A stretch of DNA of 64,000 nucleotides from Desulfoferula sp040751985 (GTDB taxonomy: Bacteria > Desulfobacterota > Desulfarculia > Desulfarculales > Desulfarculaceae): contig JBFMFU010000063.1 in the NCBI GenBank assembly GCA_040751985.1, positions 51,396-115,395 on the forward strand, written 5' to 3'. Positions 25,532 through 33,030 of the stretch are shown piece after piece; positions within the stretch are counted from its first letter, which is position 1, and the number at the start of each line of letters is the position of its first letter. The position numbers and the translations under genes were made by a program. Under the pieces are notes generated by a model. It searched no databases and was not told the origin of the DNA. It was given only the letters and a program-made list of their open reading frames with translations.

Positions 25532-26326
25532 TTAGGCCACGGCCACCGGCCGCACCGGCGAGGCGGTGCCGCCGCGAATCTTGAGCGGCGAGACCATGAA
25601 CAGGAACTCGTAGGCCTTGGCGGCGGCCAGCTCCTCCAGGTTCAGGGCCTCCAGGATGTGCACCCCGTTTTCCACCAGCAGGATGATGTGCACCGGGTAG
25701 TTGGGGGTGGGCGTCTTCTCCAGGGCCACGGTGTCGGCGCCTACGTGGGCCACCCCGCGCTCCACCAGCCAGCGGGCGCCATCCTCCACCAGGCCGGGGC
25801 AGCCCTTTTCGTGGGCGATGTAGAGCCGCGGCTCGCCGAAGTAGCGTATCCAGCCGGTGCGCAGCAGGACCGCGTCGCCGGGCTCTATGGCCACGCCCTG
25901 GCGCTGGGCCGCGCGCTGCAGGGCGTCCACGCCGATGCGGTAGCCGTGGTCCAGGCAGTCCACGCCCTCCAGCCCGGCGATGTCCAGTAGCACCCCCCGG
26001 GTCACCACCGGCGCCGCCTGGTCTATGCCGGCCTTGCGCAGGCCGTGGTGGTCTTGGTGCTCGTCGATGCGCTCCACGCCGTGCACCCGTCCTTCGTGGC
26101 TGAAGTGGCCCAGGGCGTCCATGTGGGTGCCGGTGTGGCCGCCGGTGGTGAACATGCAGTTGCTGGAAGACACGCCCCGGTCATAGACCAGGTCGCCGTG
26201 CAGCTTGATCAGGGAAAAGGCGAAGGGGGGATGCACGGGGTGATGGGGCATGCCCACGTAGTAATCCATGCCCAGGTCGAAGACCCGGCCGGTTTTTAGG
26301 AGCCCTCTGATCTTGGCGGGGTCCAT
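25532..26326 (-). CDS. Cyclase family protein (kynurenine formamidase-like hydrolase)
   Basis: 264 residues. The metal-binding signature H-T-G-T-H-M-D-A-L-G-H-F of the putative-cyclase/formamidase family is at about 53-64, and a later G-D-A-V-L-L-R-T-G-W motif is also typical. Members are Mn/Zn-dependent amidases, lactonases or isatin hydrolases. The ATG has AAGGA at 7 nt. It is the first gene of the leftward operon with the Ldh2-type dehydrogenase. A lactone- or amide-opening step before oxidation of the hydroxy acid would fit, but this is inference. Confidence 0.86.
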   Translation of the reverse strand: MDPAKIRGLLKTGRVFDLGMDYYVGMPHHPVHPPFAFSLIKLHGDLVYDRGVSSSNCMFTTGGHTGTHMDALGHFSHEGRVHGVERIDEHQDHHGLRKAGIDQAAPVVTRGVLLDIAGLEGVDCLDHGYRIGVDALQRAAQRQGVAIEPGDAVLLRTGWIRYFGEPRLYIAHEKGCPGLVEDGARWLVERGVAHVGADTVALEKTPTPNYPVHIILLVENGVHILEALNLEELAAAKAYEFLFMVSPLKIRGGTASPVRPVAVA

Positions 26327-26384
26327 GCGCTCATCCTTGTTTCGAGGTGTCGGAAAAAATTACCGCCCCAGGGCGGCAGGGTCC

Positions 26385-26413
26385 ATTTAAGCCCAGCTGG
26401 CGCCCCTGGTCAA
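26385..26413 (-). promoter_or_regulatory. Predicted promoter of the cyclase-ldh2 operon
   Basis: On the minus strand TTGACC (26413-26408), a 17-bp spacer and TTAAAT (26390-26385). Transcription would start near 26378, about 50 nt upstream of the cyclase ATG. Confidence 0.6.
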
Positions 26414-26593
26414 GTCAATCGCACTGACGCAGGCCAGCTAAATGTGGGGTCCATATGGGCCGGCGACCGGCGACTTTTATCGCAGAGCAATAATTAAACC
26501 CGAGCGCCATGGCCGGGCCGCGGCAGAGAGCCAAAAGACGCTGGCCGCCGGGCCGGCGCTGGCCCCTAGGGGCAGCAGTCATCGCATAAAATC

Positions 26594-26623
26594 TTGACTT
26601 GACCTCCGAGGGACCGCTAGTAT
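26594..26623 (+). promoter_or_regulatory. Predicted promoter of the larA-like/uxaA/ior operon
   Basis: TTGACT (26594-26599), an 18-bp spacer and TAGTAT (26618-26623). Transcription would start near 26630. This is the only good sigma-70-type site upstream of the operon that runs to 34698. Confidence 0.55.
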
Positions 26624-26662
26624 TTGCCCGCAGCGTAAAAAAGTCGGGGGGCGCTTTTTTCG

Positions 26663-26692
26663 CCGGCAAAGCATAGGTAAACGCCGGTTTTT
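26663..26692 (+). terminator. Terminator-like hairpin in the operon leader (possible attenuator)
   Basis: CCGGC (26663-26667) pairs with GCCGG (26683-26687) and is followed by six T residues, as in an intrinsic terminator, but it sits 60 bp upstream of the first gene. A competing pairing, GGCAAA (26665-26670) with TTTGCC (26691-26696), would break it. The two are mutually exclusive, as in attenuators. Judged by eye. Confidence 0.45.
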
Positions 26693-26752
26693 TGCCAGCC
26701 GTTGGTGTTTTCCACGGCCTTTAAAAGGAGCAGAGCCATTTCCTTCCCCCGC

Positions 26753-27994
26753 ATGATGCGCATCCAACAGAACTTCCCGGCGCCGGTGGTAGAAGACGTG
26801 GCCGGCGAGGTGCGTCGCGAGCTGGCCAAGCTGGAGCTGGGCCGCAACCTGCGCCCCGGCGACAGCGTGGCGGTGCCGGTGGGCAGCCGGGGCATCGCCA
26901 ACCTGGCCCTGGTCATCAAGACCGTGGTGGAGGAGCTCAAGGCCCTGGGCGCCGCGCCGTTCATCGTGCCGGCCATGGGCAGCCACGGCGGGGCCACCGC
27001 CGCCGGCCAGCGCCAGGTGGTGGAGGATTTGGGCGTCAGCGAGGACTATGTGGGTGCGCCCATCCGCTCCAGCATGAAGGTGGTGCAGGTGGGCCAGAGC
27101 GCCGAGGGCGTGCCGGTGTACTTCGACCACGAGGCGCACCAGGCCGACCACGTGGCGGTGATCAACCGGGTCAAGCCGCACACGGTGCTCAGGGGCCACA
27201 TCCAGAGCGGCCTGCACAAGATGATGCTCATCGGCCTGGGCAAGCACCGGGGCGCCATCACCTATCACCAGGCCTTTCTCAAGTACGACCCGGACCAGGT
27301 CCTGCCCTCGGTGGGGCGGGAGGTCATCAAGAGCTGCCGGGTGCTGTTCGGCCTGGCCCTGGTGGAAAACCCCCGCGAGGAAACGGCCCTGGTCCGCGGC
27401 GTGGCCCCCCAGGATTTCTTCGAGGCCGAGAAAGAGCTGCAGGCCCTGTCCCAGAAGCTGATACCCCGCCTGCCCTTCGATGAGGCCGACCTCTTGATCG
27501 TGGACGCGATCGGCAAGAACTACTCGGGCAGCGGCATGGACTCCAACGTGGTGGGCCGCAAGTGGCACCAGCACCAGGCCGCCCCGGACGAGCGCCCGCG
27601 CATCACCTGCATCTACGTGCGCGACCTGAGCCCCGAATCCCACGGCAACGCCACCGGCATCGGCCGGGCCGAGTTCGCCCACAGCCGCCTGGTGGACAAG
27701 ATCGACCGCGAGGCCACCTGGGTCAACTGCATCACGGCCAACGCCCCGGCCTCGGGCATGATCCCCATCCACTTCGACAGCGACCGCCGGGTGCTCAAGG
27801 AGGCCCTGGCCGCCGCCGGCGTGGCCGACCCGGCCGCGGCCTTGGTGATGCGCATTCCCAACACCATGGAGCTGAGTCAGGTGCTGGTGTCGGAAACCTA
27901 CGCCCCGCAGGTGACCGCCCGCCAGGACCTCAGCGTGATGCATCCGCCCGCCCCAATGGAGTTCGACTCCGACGGCAACCTCCCTCCCATGTAA
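26753..27994 (+). CDS. LarA-like (DUF2088) nickel-pincer isomerase/racemase family protein
   Basis: 413 residues from ATG 26753. The N-terminal half shows the DUF2088 pattern: G-D-S-V-A-V-P-V-G-S-R-G, then P-A-M-G-S-H-G-G-A-T and later R-V-K-P-H-T and H-K-M-M-L-I-G-L-G-K-H-R-G-A. Lactate racemase LarA and relatives use a nickel-pincer nucleotide to racemise or epimerise 2-hydroxy acids by hydride transfer. The lar maturation genes larBCE are not in the window. The start is odd: AGGAG (26726-26730) is too far from the ATG but ideally placed for an in-frame ATT at 26738. It is the first gene of an operon with a UxaA-type lyase, so it may correct the stereochemistry of that enzyme's substrate. 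Confidence 0.83.
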   Translation: MMRIQQNFPAPVVEDVAGEVRRELAKLELGRNLRPGDSVAVPVGSRGIANLALVIKTVVEELKALGAAPFIVPAMGSHGGATAAGQRQVVEDLGVSEDYVGAPIRSSMKVVQVGQSAEGVPVYFDHEAHQADHVAVINRVKPHTVLRGHIQSGLHKMMLIGLGKHRGAITYHQAFLKYDPDQVLPSVGREVIKSCRVLFGLALVENPREETALVRGVAPQDFFEAEKELQALSQKLIPRLPFDEADLLIVDAIGKNYSGSGMDSNVVGRKWHQHQAAPDERPRITCIYVRDLSPESHGNATGIGRAEFAHSRLVDKIDREATWVNCITANAPASGMIPIHFDSDRRVLKEALAAAGVADPAAALVMRIPNTMELSQVLVSETYAPQVTARQDLSVMHPPAPMEFDSDGNLPPM

Positions 27995-28013
27995 CCGCCC
28001 CAAGGAGATGACC

Positions 28014-28295
28014 ATGAGCGAAAAACGAGCCCTGGCCCTGCACCCGCAGGACAATCTGGCCGTGGCCGCCCAAGACATAGGGCCCGGCGACCCGGTGCGG
28101 GTGGAGTTTAAAGACGGCGCCACCCGGCAAGTCAAGGCCGTGGAGGCAGTGCCCTTCGGCTTCAAGATTGCCCTGGTGGACATCGCCCAGGGCGGGGAGC
28201 TCTTGAAGTACGGCCAGGTGATCGGACGTGCCTCGCAGCCCATCGCCGCCGGCCAGCAGATTCACATACACAACGCCCAGGGCCAGCGGGCCTAG
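28014..28295 (+). CDS. UxaA-type dehydratase/lyase small subunit (SAF domain)
   Basis: 93 residues; AAGGAG is 6 nt before the ATG at 28014 (the ATG at 28008 is too close). It is a lone SAF domain as at the N-terminus of altronate dehydratase, with the family ends V-P-F-G-F-K-I-A-L-V-D-I and Y-G-Q-V-I-G-R-A and an H-I-H-N terminal motif. In split enzymes such as altronate/galactarate dehydratases and (R)-sulfolactate sulfo-lyase SuyA it forms one subunit of the lyase. The large subunit follows 17 bp downstream. The substrate (sugar acid or sulfolactate-like hydroxy acid) is not decided by sequence. Confidence 0.85.
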   Translation: MSEKRALALHPQDNLAVAAQDIGPGDPVRVEFKDGATRQVKAVEAVPFGFKIALVDIAQGGELLKYGQVIGRASQPIAAGQQIHIHNAQGQRA

Positions 28296-28312
28296 GCGCC
28301 GAGGAGGCGATC

Positions 28313-29500
28313 ATGAGTTTTTTGGGCTATCCCCGCCCCGACGGCAGCTACGGCACCCGCAACTACGTGCTGATTCTGCCCGGCGGCCTGACTTCCGGCA
28401 AGATTTGTGAGTTCGTGGAAGGCACCCGCACCATCATCACCCCCGACTACGGCGGCGGCCGCACCAAACGCGACCGCGAGACCGTGGCCCGGGTGCTGGT
28501 GGGCCTGGGCCGCAACCCTAACGTGGCCGGCGTGATCCTGCACGGCCTGCACCCGGCCATGCAGTACCCCGAGCTCAAGCCCGAGGTCCTGGCCCAGCAG
28601 ATCGCCGCCAGCGGCAAACCGGTGGAGGTGATCACCGCCGAGCCCTATGGCGACACCTACGAGGTGCTGGTGCGGGGCATCAAGGCCGCCCGGCGCCTGG
28701 TGCACGAGGCCTCCCACGTCCGGCGCCAGGAGGTGGGCGACGAGCACCTGTGCCTGGGCGTCAAGTGCGGGGTCAGCGACTCCACCTCGGGCATCGCCGG
28801 CAACCCGGCCGTGGGCTACATCTTCGACAAGGTGGTGGCCGCTGGCGGCATAGCCATGTTCGGCGAGACCACCGAGATCATCGGCGCCGAGCACCTGCTG
28901 GCCAAGCGGGCGGCCAACCAAGAAGTGGCCCAGCGGATTCTGACCGTGTCCCACGACATCGAGGAGAAATCCAAGGGCTACGGCCAGGACATCCGCACCG
29001 TGAACCCCATCCCGGCCAACATCGAGGCCGGCATCACCACCCTGGAGGAGAAGTCCCTGGGCGCCATCGCCAAGGCCGGCACCTCCCCCATCCAAGGCGT
29101 GCTGGCCTACGGCGAGCGGCCCGCAGGAAGGGGCCTGTACTTCGTGGACAACTGGATGTCCATGAACAGCATCTTCCTGGGCTACACCGCCTCCGGGGCC
29201 AACGCGACCCTCATGGTCTGGGGCGGCGGCGGCTACGTGGCCGACACCATCCTCTACCCCAGCCTGGGGGTGGTGGCGCCGCTCATTTGGACCACGGGCA
29301 ACGTGAATACCTACCGGGCCTGCGAAGAGAGCATGGACTTCTGCGCCGGCACGGTCATCGACGGCAGCGAGACCCTGAGCCAGGCCGGCGATCGGCTCCT
29401 GGAGTTGGTGCGGCAGGTGGCCAGCGGCTCCTGCACCAAGACCGACACCCTGAGCTTCCAGGAAGTCAGCAAGGTCTACTTCCAGGACGCGGCCTTCTAG
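28313..29500 (+). CDS. UxaA-type dehydratase/lyase large subunit
   Basis: 395 residues matching the C-terminal domain of altronate dehydratase-like enzymes: G-Y-x-R-x-D-G-x-Y-G-T-R-N-Y-V at the N-terminus, L-G-V-K-C-G-x-S-D-x-x-S-G-I-A-G-N-P-A-V-G in the middle, and F-G-E-T-T-E-I-I-G-A-E. Cys residues are available for the metal site. With the small subunit it should remove water, or sulfite in SuyAB-type enzymes, from a 2-hydroxy acid to give a 2-oxo acid. The downstream IorAB and ThDP enzyme both act on 2-oxo acids, so the gene order makes chemical sense. Which member of the family it is remains open. Confidence 0.87.
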   Translation: MSFLGYPRPDGSYGTRNYVLILPGGLTSGKICEFVEGTRTIITPDYGGGRTKRDRETVARVLVGLGRNPNVAGVILHGLHPAMQYPELKPEVLAQQIAASGKPVEVITAEPYGDTYEVLVRGIKAARRLVHEASHVRRQEVGDEHLCLGVKCGVSDSTSGIAGNPAVGYIFDKVVAAGGIAMFGETTEIIGAEHLLAKRAANQEVAQRILTVSHDIEEKSKGYGQDIRTVNPIPANIEAGITTLEEKSLGAIAKAGTSPIQGVLAYGERPAGRGLYFVDNWMSMNSIFLGYTASGANATLMVWGGGGYVADTILYPSLGVVAPLIWTTGNVNTYRACEESMDFCAGTVIDGSETLSQAGDRLLELVRQVASGSCTKTDTLSFQEVSKVYFQDAAF

Positions 29501-29528
29501 GGCCGACAGCGGCCGCCGGGAGAGTCAT

Positions 29529-31442
29529 ATGTCCATCCTAAGCCTGGATCAGCCGGGCCGAACCGTATTGTTCATGGGCAACGAGGCCCTGGCCCGAGGG
29601 GCCATCGAGGCCGGGGTGCGGGTCTGCGCGGCCTACCCCGGCAACCCCTCCTCGGAGATCATCGGCTCCCTGTCCCAGGTGGCCGACGAGTTGGGCCTGT
29701 ACGTGGAGTGGTCGGTCAACGAAAAGGTGGCCGCCGAGGTGGCCGCCGGCGCCTCCCTTGGCGGAATGCGCAGCCTGACCGCCATGAAGCACAACGGCTT
29801 CAACGTGGCCGCGGACTTCCTGTTCAACCTGAGCATGAGCGGCATCCGGGCCGGCATGGTCATCGTCTCCTGCGACGACCCCCTGGCCCTTTCTTCCACC
29901 AACGAGCAGGACACCCGCCCCTACGCCAAGATGCTGGACCTGCCTCTGCTGGAGCCCAGCGACTTCGAGGAAGGCAAGCGCATGGTCAGCTTCGCCTTCG
30001 ATCTGTCCGAGGAGCTGGCCCTGCCCATCCTGGTGCACTCGGTCACCCGTTTCTCCCACGCCCGGGGCAACGTAACCCTGGGGCCCATACCCCGGGGCCA
30101 GGCCAAGCCCTTCTTCGACGCCAGCCGCGGCGTATTCCCCAAGCCCATCGAGCAGACCCACCCGGCCCTGCACCGCAAGCTGAAGCGTGCCGGCGAGGCC
30201 ATACAGGCCGCCGGCTTCAACGCCTACCTGGGCCCGGAGGCCCCGGAGCTGATCGTGGTCACCTGCGGCAGCGGCGTGGGCTACGTTAAGGAGGCCCTGC
30301 ACAACCTGGACGCCGCCGGGCGGGTGGGCATCCTCAAGGTGGGCGGCACCTGGCCCCTGCCCGCGGCGGCCCTGCGGGAGCACCTGGCCCGCTGCCAGCA
30401 GGTGCTGTTCTTCGAGGAGGTGGACCCCTTCCTGGAGGACAACGTAAAGGCCTTCTGTGCGCAGGAAGGCGGCGCCCTGGGGGGCAAGACTTTCTACGGC
30501 AAGGCCAGCGGACACATGCCAGACTGGGGCGAGAACACCCCGGACGTCGCCATCGCGGTGCTGGCCAAGGTGCTGGACATCAGCTACCGGCCGCCGCGGC
30601 CGGCTGCCTACGCCGCCGAGGCCGCGGAGTTGGCGGCCCAACTGGCCCCGGCGCGCACCCTGGGCTTCTGCGCTGGCTGCCCCCACCGGGCCAGCTTCTG
30701 GTCCATAAAGAACGCCCTGGCCTTGGACGACCGCCAGGGCTTCACCTTCGGCGACATCGGCTGCTACGCGCAAGGCCGCGGCCCTTCCGGCTTCGGAGTG
30801 ATGAAGACCCTGCACGCCATGGGCTCGGGCGCGGGCATGGCCGACGGCTTCGGCCAGCTCACCCGCTTCGGGGCCGAGCAGCCGGTGCTGGCCGTGTGCG
30901 GCGACTCCACCTTCTATCACTCAGCCATCCCGGCCATACTTAACGCGCGCTACAACAACGCCAGCCTGCTCATGCTGGTGCTGGACAACAGCGCCACGGC
31001 CATGACCGGTTTCCAGCCCCATCCCGGCGTGGGCAAGAACGCCATGGGCCAGGCCGCGCCCAAGGTGGACCTGGCCGAGGTCTGCCGCTCCATCGGGGCC
31101 GAGGTCATAGAGGTGGACCCCTTCGACGTGGAAAAGACCACCGCCATCATCTATGACCTGCTGCAGGACCTTCAGGGCATCAAGATCCTGGTGCTCAAGC
31201 AGGAATGCGCCCTGGTGCGCGGCCGCCGGCAGAAGCTCCTGTACAAGGTGGCGGTGGACTCGGACAAGTGCCGCGGCCAGGACTGCGGCTGCAACCGCTT
31301 CTGCACCCGGGTCTTCAAGTGCCCCGGCCTGATCTGGGACCCGACCGCCGGCAAGGCAGACATAGACGAGGCCATCTGCAGCGGCTGCGGGGTCTGCGCC
31401 AGCATCTGCCCAGCCGGGGCCATCAGCAGAGAGGCGGTGTAG
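29529..31442 (+). CDS. iorA: Indolepyruvate:ferredoxin oxidoreductase alpha subunit
   Basis: 637 residues, usual for IorA. The N-terminal pyrimidine-binding domain starts with F-M-G-N-E-A-L-A-R-G-A-I-E-A-G-V and A-Y-P-G-N-P-S-S-E-I; the ThDP pyrophosphate domain includes C-G-D-S-T-F-Y-H-S-A-I-P-A-I-L-N. The C-terminus (from about 576) is a ferredoxin-like tail: the second cluster is canonical (C617, C620, C623, C627), while the first has spacing C581-x4-C-x-C-x3-C-x5-C598, unlike the standard C-x2-C-x2-C. The enzyme oxidatively decarboxylates aryl- or other 2-oxo acids to acyl-CoA and reduces ferredoxin. iorB follows 2 bp downstream. Confidence 0.92.
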   Translation: MSILSLDQPGRTVLFMGNEALARGAIEAGVRVCAAYPGNPSSEIIGSLSQVADELGLYVEWSVNEKVAAEVAAGASLGGMRSLTAMKHNGFNVAADFLFNLSMSGIRAGMVIVSCDDPLALSSTNEQDTRPYAKMLDLPLLEPSDFEEGKRMVSFAFDLSEELALPILVHSVTRFSHARGNVTLGPIPRGQAKPFFDASRGVFPKPIEQTHPALHRKLKRAGEAIQAAGFNAYLGPEAPELIVVTCGSGVGYVKEALHNLDAAGRVGILKVGGTWPLPAAALREHLARCQQVLFFEEVDPFLEDNVKAFCAQEGGALGGKTFYGKASGHMPDWGENTPDVAIAVLAKVLDISYRPPRPAAYAAEAAELAAQLAPARTLGFCAGCPHRASFWSIKNALALDDRQGFTFGDIGCYAQGRGPSGFGVMKTLHAMGSGAGMADGFGQLTRFGAEQPVLAVCGDSTFYHSAIPAILNARYNNASLLMLVLDNSATAMTGFQPHPGVGKNAMGQAAPKVDLAEVCRSIGAEVIEVDPFDVEKTTAIIYDLLQDLQGIKILVLKQECALVRGRRQKLLYKVAVDSDKCRGQDCGCNRFCTRVFKCPGLIWDPTAGKADIDEAICSGCGVCASICPAGAISREAV

Positions 31443-31444
31443 CC

Positions 31445-32071
31445 ATGACCGAGCAGATCGACCCCCGCAACGTGATCATCACCGGCGTAGGCGGCCAGGG
31501 CAACGTGCTGGCCAGCCAGATGATGGGCCAGGCCCTGGTGCAGCAGGGCCTGGTGGTGACCATCGGCGAAACCTACGGCGCCTCTCAGCGCGGCGGCTCG
31601 GTCATGAGCCACCTGCGCATCTCCCCCACCCAGCAATGGTCGCCCTTGATCCCCGAGGGCCAGGCCCATCTGGTGGTGGGGCTGGAGCCCATGGAGGCAC
31701 TGCGCGTCATGGCCCGCTACGGCAACCCCGCCGTGCTGACCCTGACCAACACCCGGCCCATCCGCCCCCTGGACGTGATCGCCGGCGAGGCCGACTACCC
31801 TGAGTTGGAGGTGATCCTGGCCGGCCTGGCCCGGCTGAGCCAGAAGGTCTGGACCGTGGAGGCCACCGATATCGCCCTGGCCATGGGCAACCCCATCTTC
31901 TCCAACATGGTCATCCTGGGCGCCATGGCCAACCTGGGCCTGGACTGGTTCCCCCTGCGGCGCGACTCCTTCCAGGAGGTGCTGGGCCTGCTGCTGCCGG
32001 CCAAGGCCATGGCCAGCAACCTGGAGGCGTTCGACCGGGGCCAAGAGGCCGTGCGGGAGCTGGCCCTGTAG
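31445..32071 (+). CDS. iorB: Indolepyruvate:ferredoxin oxidoreductase beta subunit
   Basis: 208 residues from the ATG just after iorA. It begins V-I-I-T-G-V-G-G-Q-G-N-V-L-A-S-Q, the gamma-domain motif of 2-oxoacid oxidoreductases, followed by G-E-T-Y-G-A-S-Q-R-G-G-S-V-M-S-H-L-R. The subunit completes the IorAB heterodimer that converts a 2-oxo acid, CoA and oxidised ferredoxin to acyl-CoA, CO2 and reduced ferredoxin. Together with the ADP-forming CoA ligase at 22012 it would yield ATP, as in peptide-fermenting anaerobes. Confidence 0.93.
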   Translation: MTEQIDPRNVIITGVGGQGNVLASQMMGQALVQQGLVVTIGETYGASQRGGSVMSHLRISPTQQWSPLIPEGQAHLVVGLEPMEALRVMARYGNPAVLTLTNTRPIRPLDVIAGEADYPELEVILAGLARLSQKVWTVEATDIALAMGNPIFSNMVILGAMANLGLDWFPLRRDSFQEVLGLLLPAKAMASNLEAFDRGQEAVRELAL

Positions 32072-32096
32072 GGGCCCTAAAACCGGAGAGAGGACA

Positions 32097-32969
32097 ATGA
32101 GCGACGACAAGCTGGTTATCACCTGCGCCATCACCGGCGCCATGGGCGACCGCAACACGCCCTACGTGCCCATCAGTCCCAGGGAGATCGCCGACAGCGC
32201 CATCGAGGCCCGCCAGGCCGGCGCGGCCGTGGCCCATATCCACGTGCGCGACCCCGAGACCGGCGCCCAATCCATGCGCTTCGAGCACTACCAAGAGGTC
32301 TATCAGCGCATCAGCGACCACAGCGACATTATCATCAACCTCACCACCGGCCCCGGCGCCCGGGTGGTGCCCGACGGCAAGGACCCCATGGGCCTGGACC
32401 CCAAGTCCACCCTCTGCCTGCCCCAGCGCCGGGTGGAGCACGTGCTGCGCCTCAAACCCGAGATCTGCACCCTGGACGTGGGCTCCATGGACTTCGGGCC
32501 GCACGTGTTCGTCAACTACCGGCCCTACACCGAGGAGATGGCCCGCCTGGTGGTGGAGGCCGGCGCCAAGCCCGAGCTGGAGGTGTTCGACCTAGGGCAC
32601 TGCTGGGTGGCCCGCGACCTGCTGGCCAAGGGCCTGGTGGGCAGCGACCCCCTGTTCCAGATCTGCCTGGACGTGCCCTGGGCCGCCCCGGCCACGCCCC
32701 TGAACATGCTCACCATGCGCGAGGCCCTGCCTGCGGGCGCCATCTGGGCCGGCTTCGGCATCGCCGCCAATGAGTTCCCCATGGTGGCCCAGGCCGTGCT
32801 GCTGGGCGGCCACGTGCGCGTGGGCATGGAGGACAACCTGTATCTGTCCAAGGGGGTGCGGGCCAAGTCCAACGCCGAGCTGGTGGCCAAGGCGGCCCAG
32901 ATCATGCGCCTGCTGGGCAAGGAGCCGGCCACCCCCGACGAGGCGCGCCAGATACTCAAGCTGCGCTAG
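32097..32969 (+). CDS. Beta-keto acid cleavage enzyme (BKACE / Kce family)
   Basis: 290 residues of the former DUF849 family. The zinc-binding H-I-H-V-R-D motif is at about 48-53, with C-A-I-T-G-A at the N-terminus and L-D-V-G-S-M-D-F-G later. BKACE enzymes transfer an acetyl unit: a beta-keto acid plus acetyl-CoA gives acetoacetate and a new acyl-CoA; Kce of lysine fermentation is the prototype. Substrate specificity varies widely in the family. It stands between iorB and the ThDP enzyme with short gaps, so it is in the same operon. Confidence 0.9.
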   Translation: MSDDKLVITCAITGAMGDRNTPYVPISPREIADSAIEARQAGAAVAHIHVRDPETGAQSMRFEHYQEVYQRISDHSDIIINLTTGPGARVVPDGKDPMGLDPKSTLCLPQRRVEHVLRLKPEICTLDVGSMDFGPHVFVNYRPYTEEMARLVVEAGAKPELEVFDLGHCWVARDLLAKGLVGSDPLFQICLDVPWAAPATPLNMLTMREALPAGAIWAGFGIAANEFPMVAQAVLLGGHVRVGMEDNLYLSKGVRAKSNAELVAKAAQIMRLLGKEPATPDEARQILKLR

Positions 32970-33030
32970 GGCGCTGCGCGGGCCCGCAGCACACATGCAG
33001 ACCCAGATTTAACCCAAGGAGCGCACGCAC

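Larger units (their letters stand above)
26327..26752. other. Divergent regulatory region between cyclase/ldh2 and larA-like operons
   Basis: 426 bp without a convincing gene. It contains a leftward promoter (26385-26413), a rightward promoter (26594-26623) and a rightward leader of about 120 nt with a terminator-like hairpin (26663-26692). An A-rich stretch lies at 26353-26360 and a short T-rich run at 26655-26660. I looked for a known riboswitch in the leader and could not fit one. Confidence 0.65.

Noticed and set aside
26630..26752. Cyclic-di-GMP (GEMM) or other known riboswitch in the larA-like leader
   Set aside because: A GGCAAAGC string recalls part of GEMM, but the second half of the motif and the pairing are missing.
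26579..28243. 554-codon minus-strand frame opposite the LarA-like gene
   Set aside because: Low-complexity composition typical of antisense shadows; the plus-strand gene has clear family motifs.
33000..33030. Separate promoter for the ThDP enzyme
   Set aside because: The gap of 61 bp has only a GC hairpin and a ribosome site; the gene is better read as part of the upstream operon.
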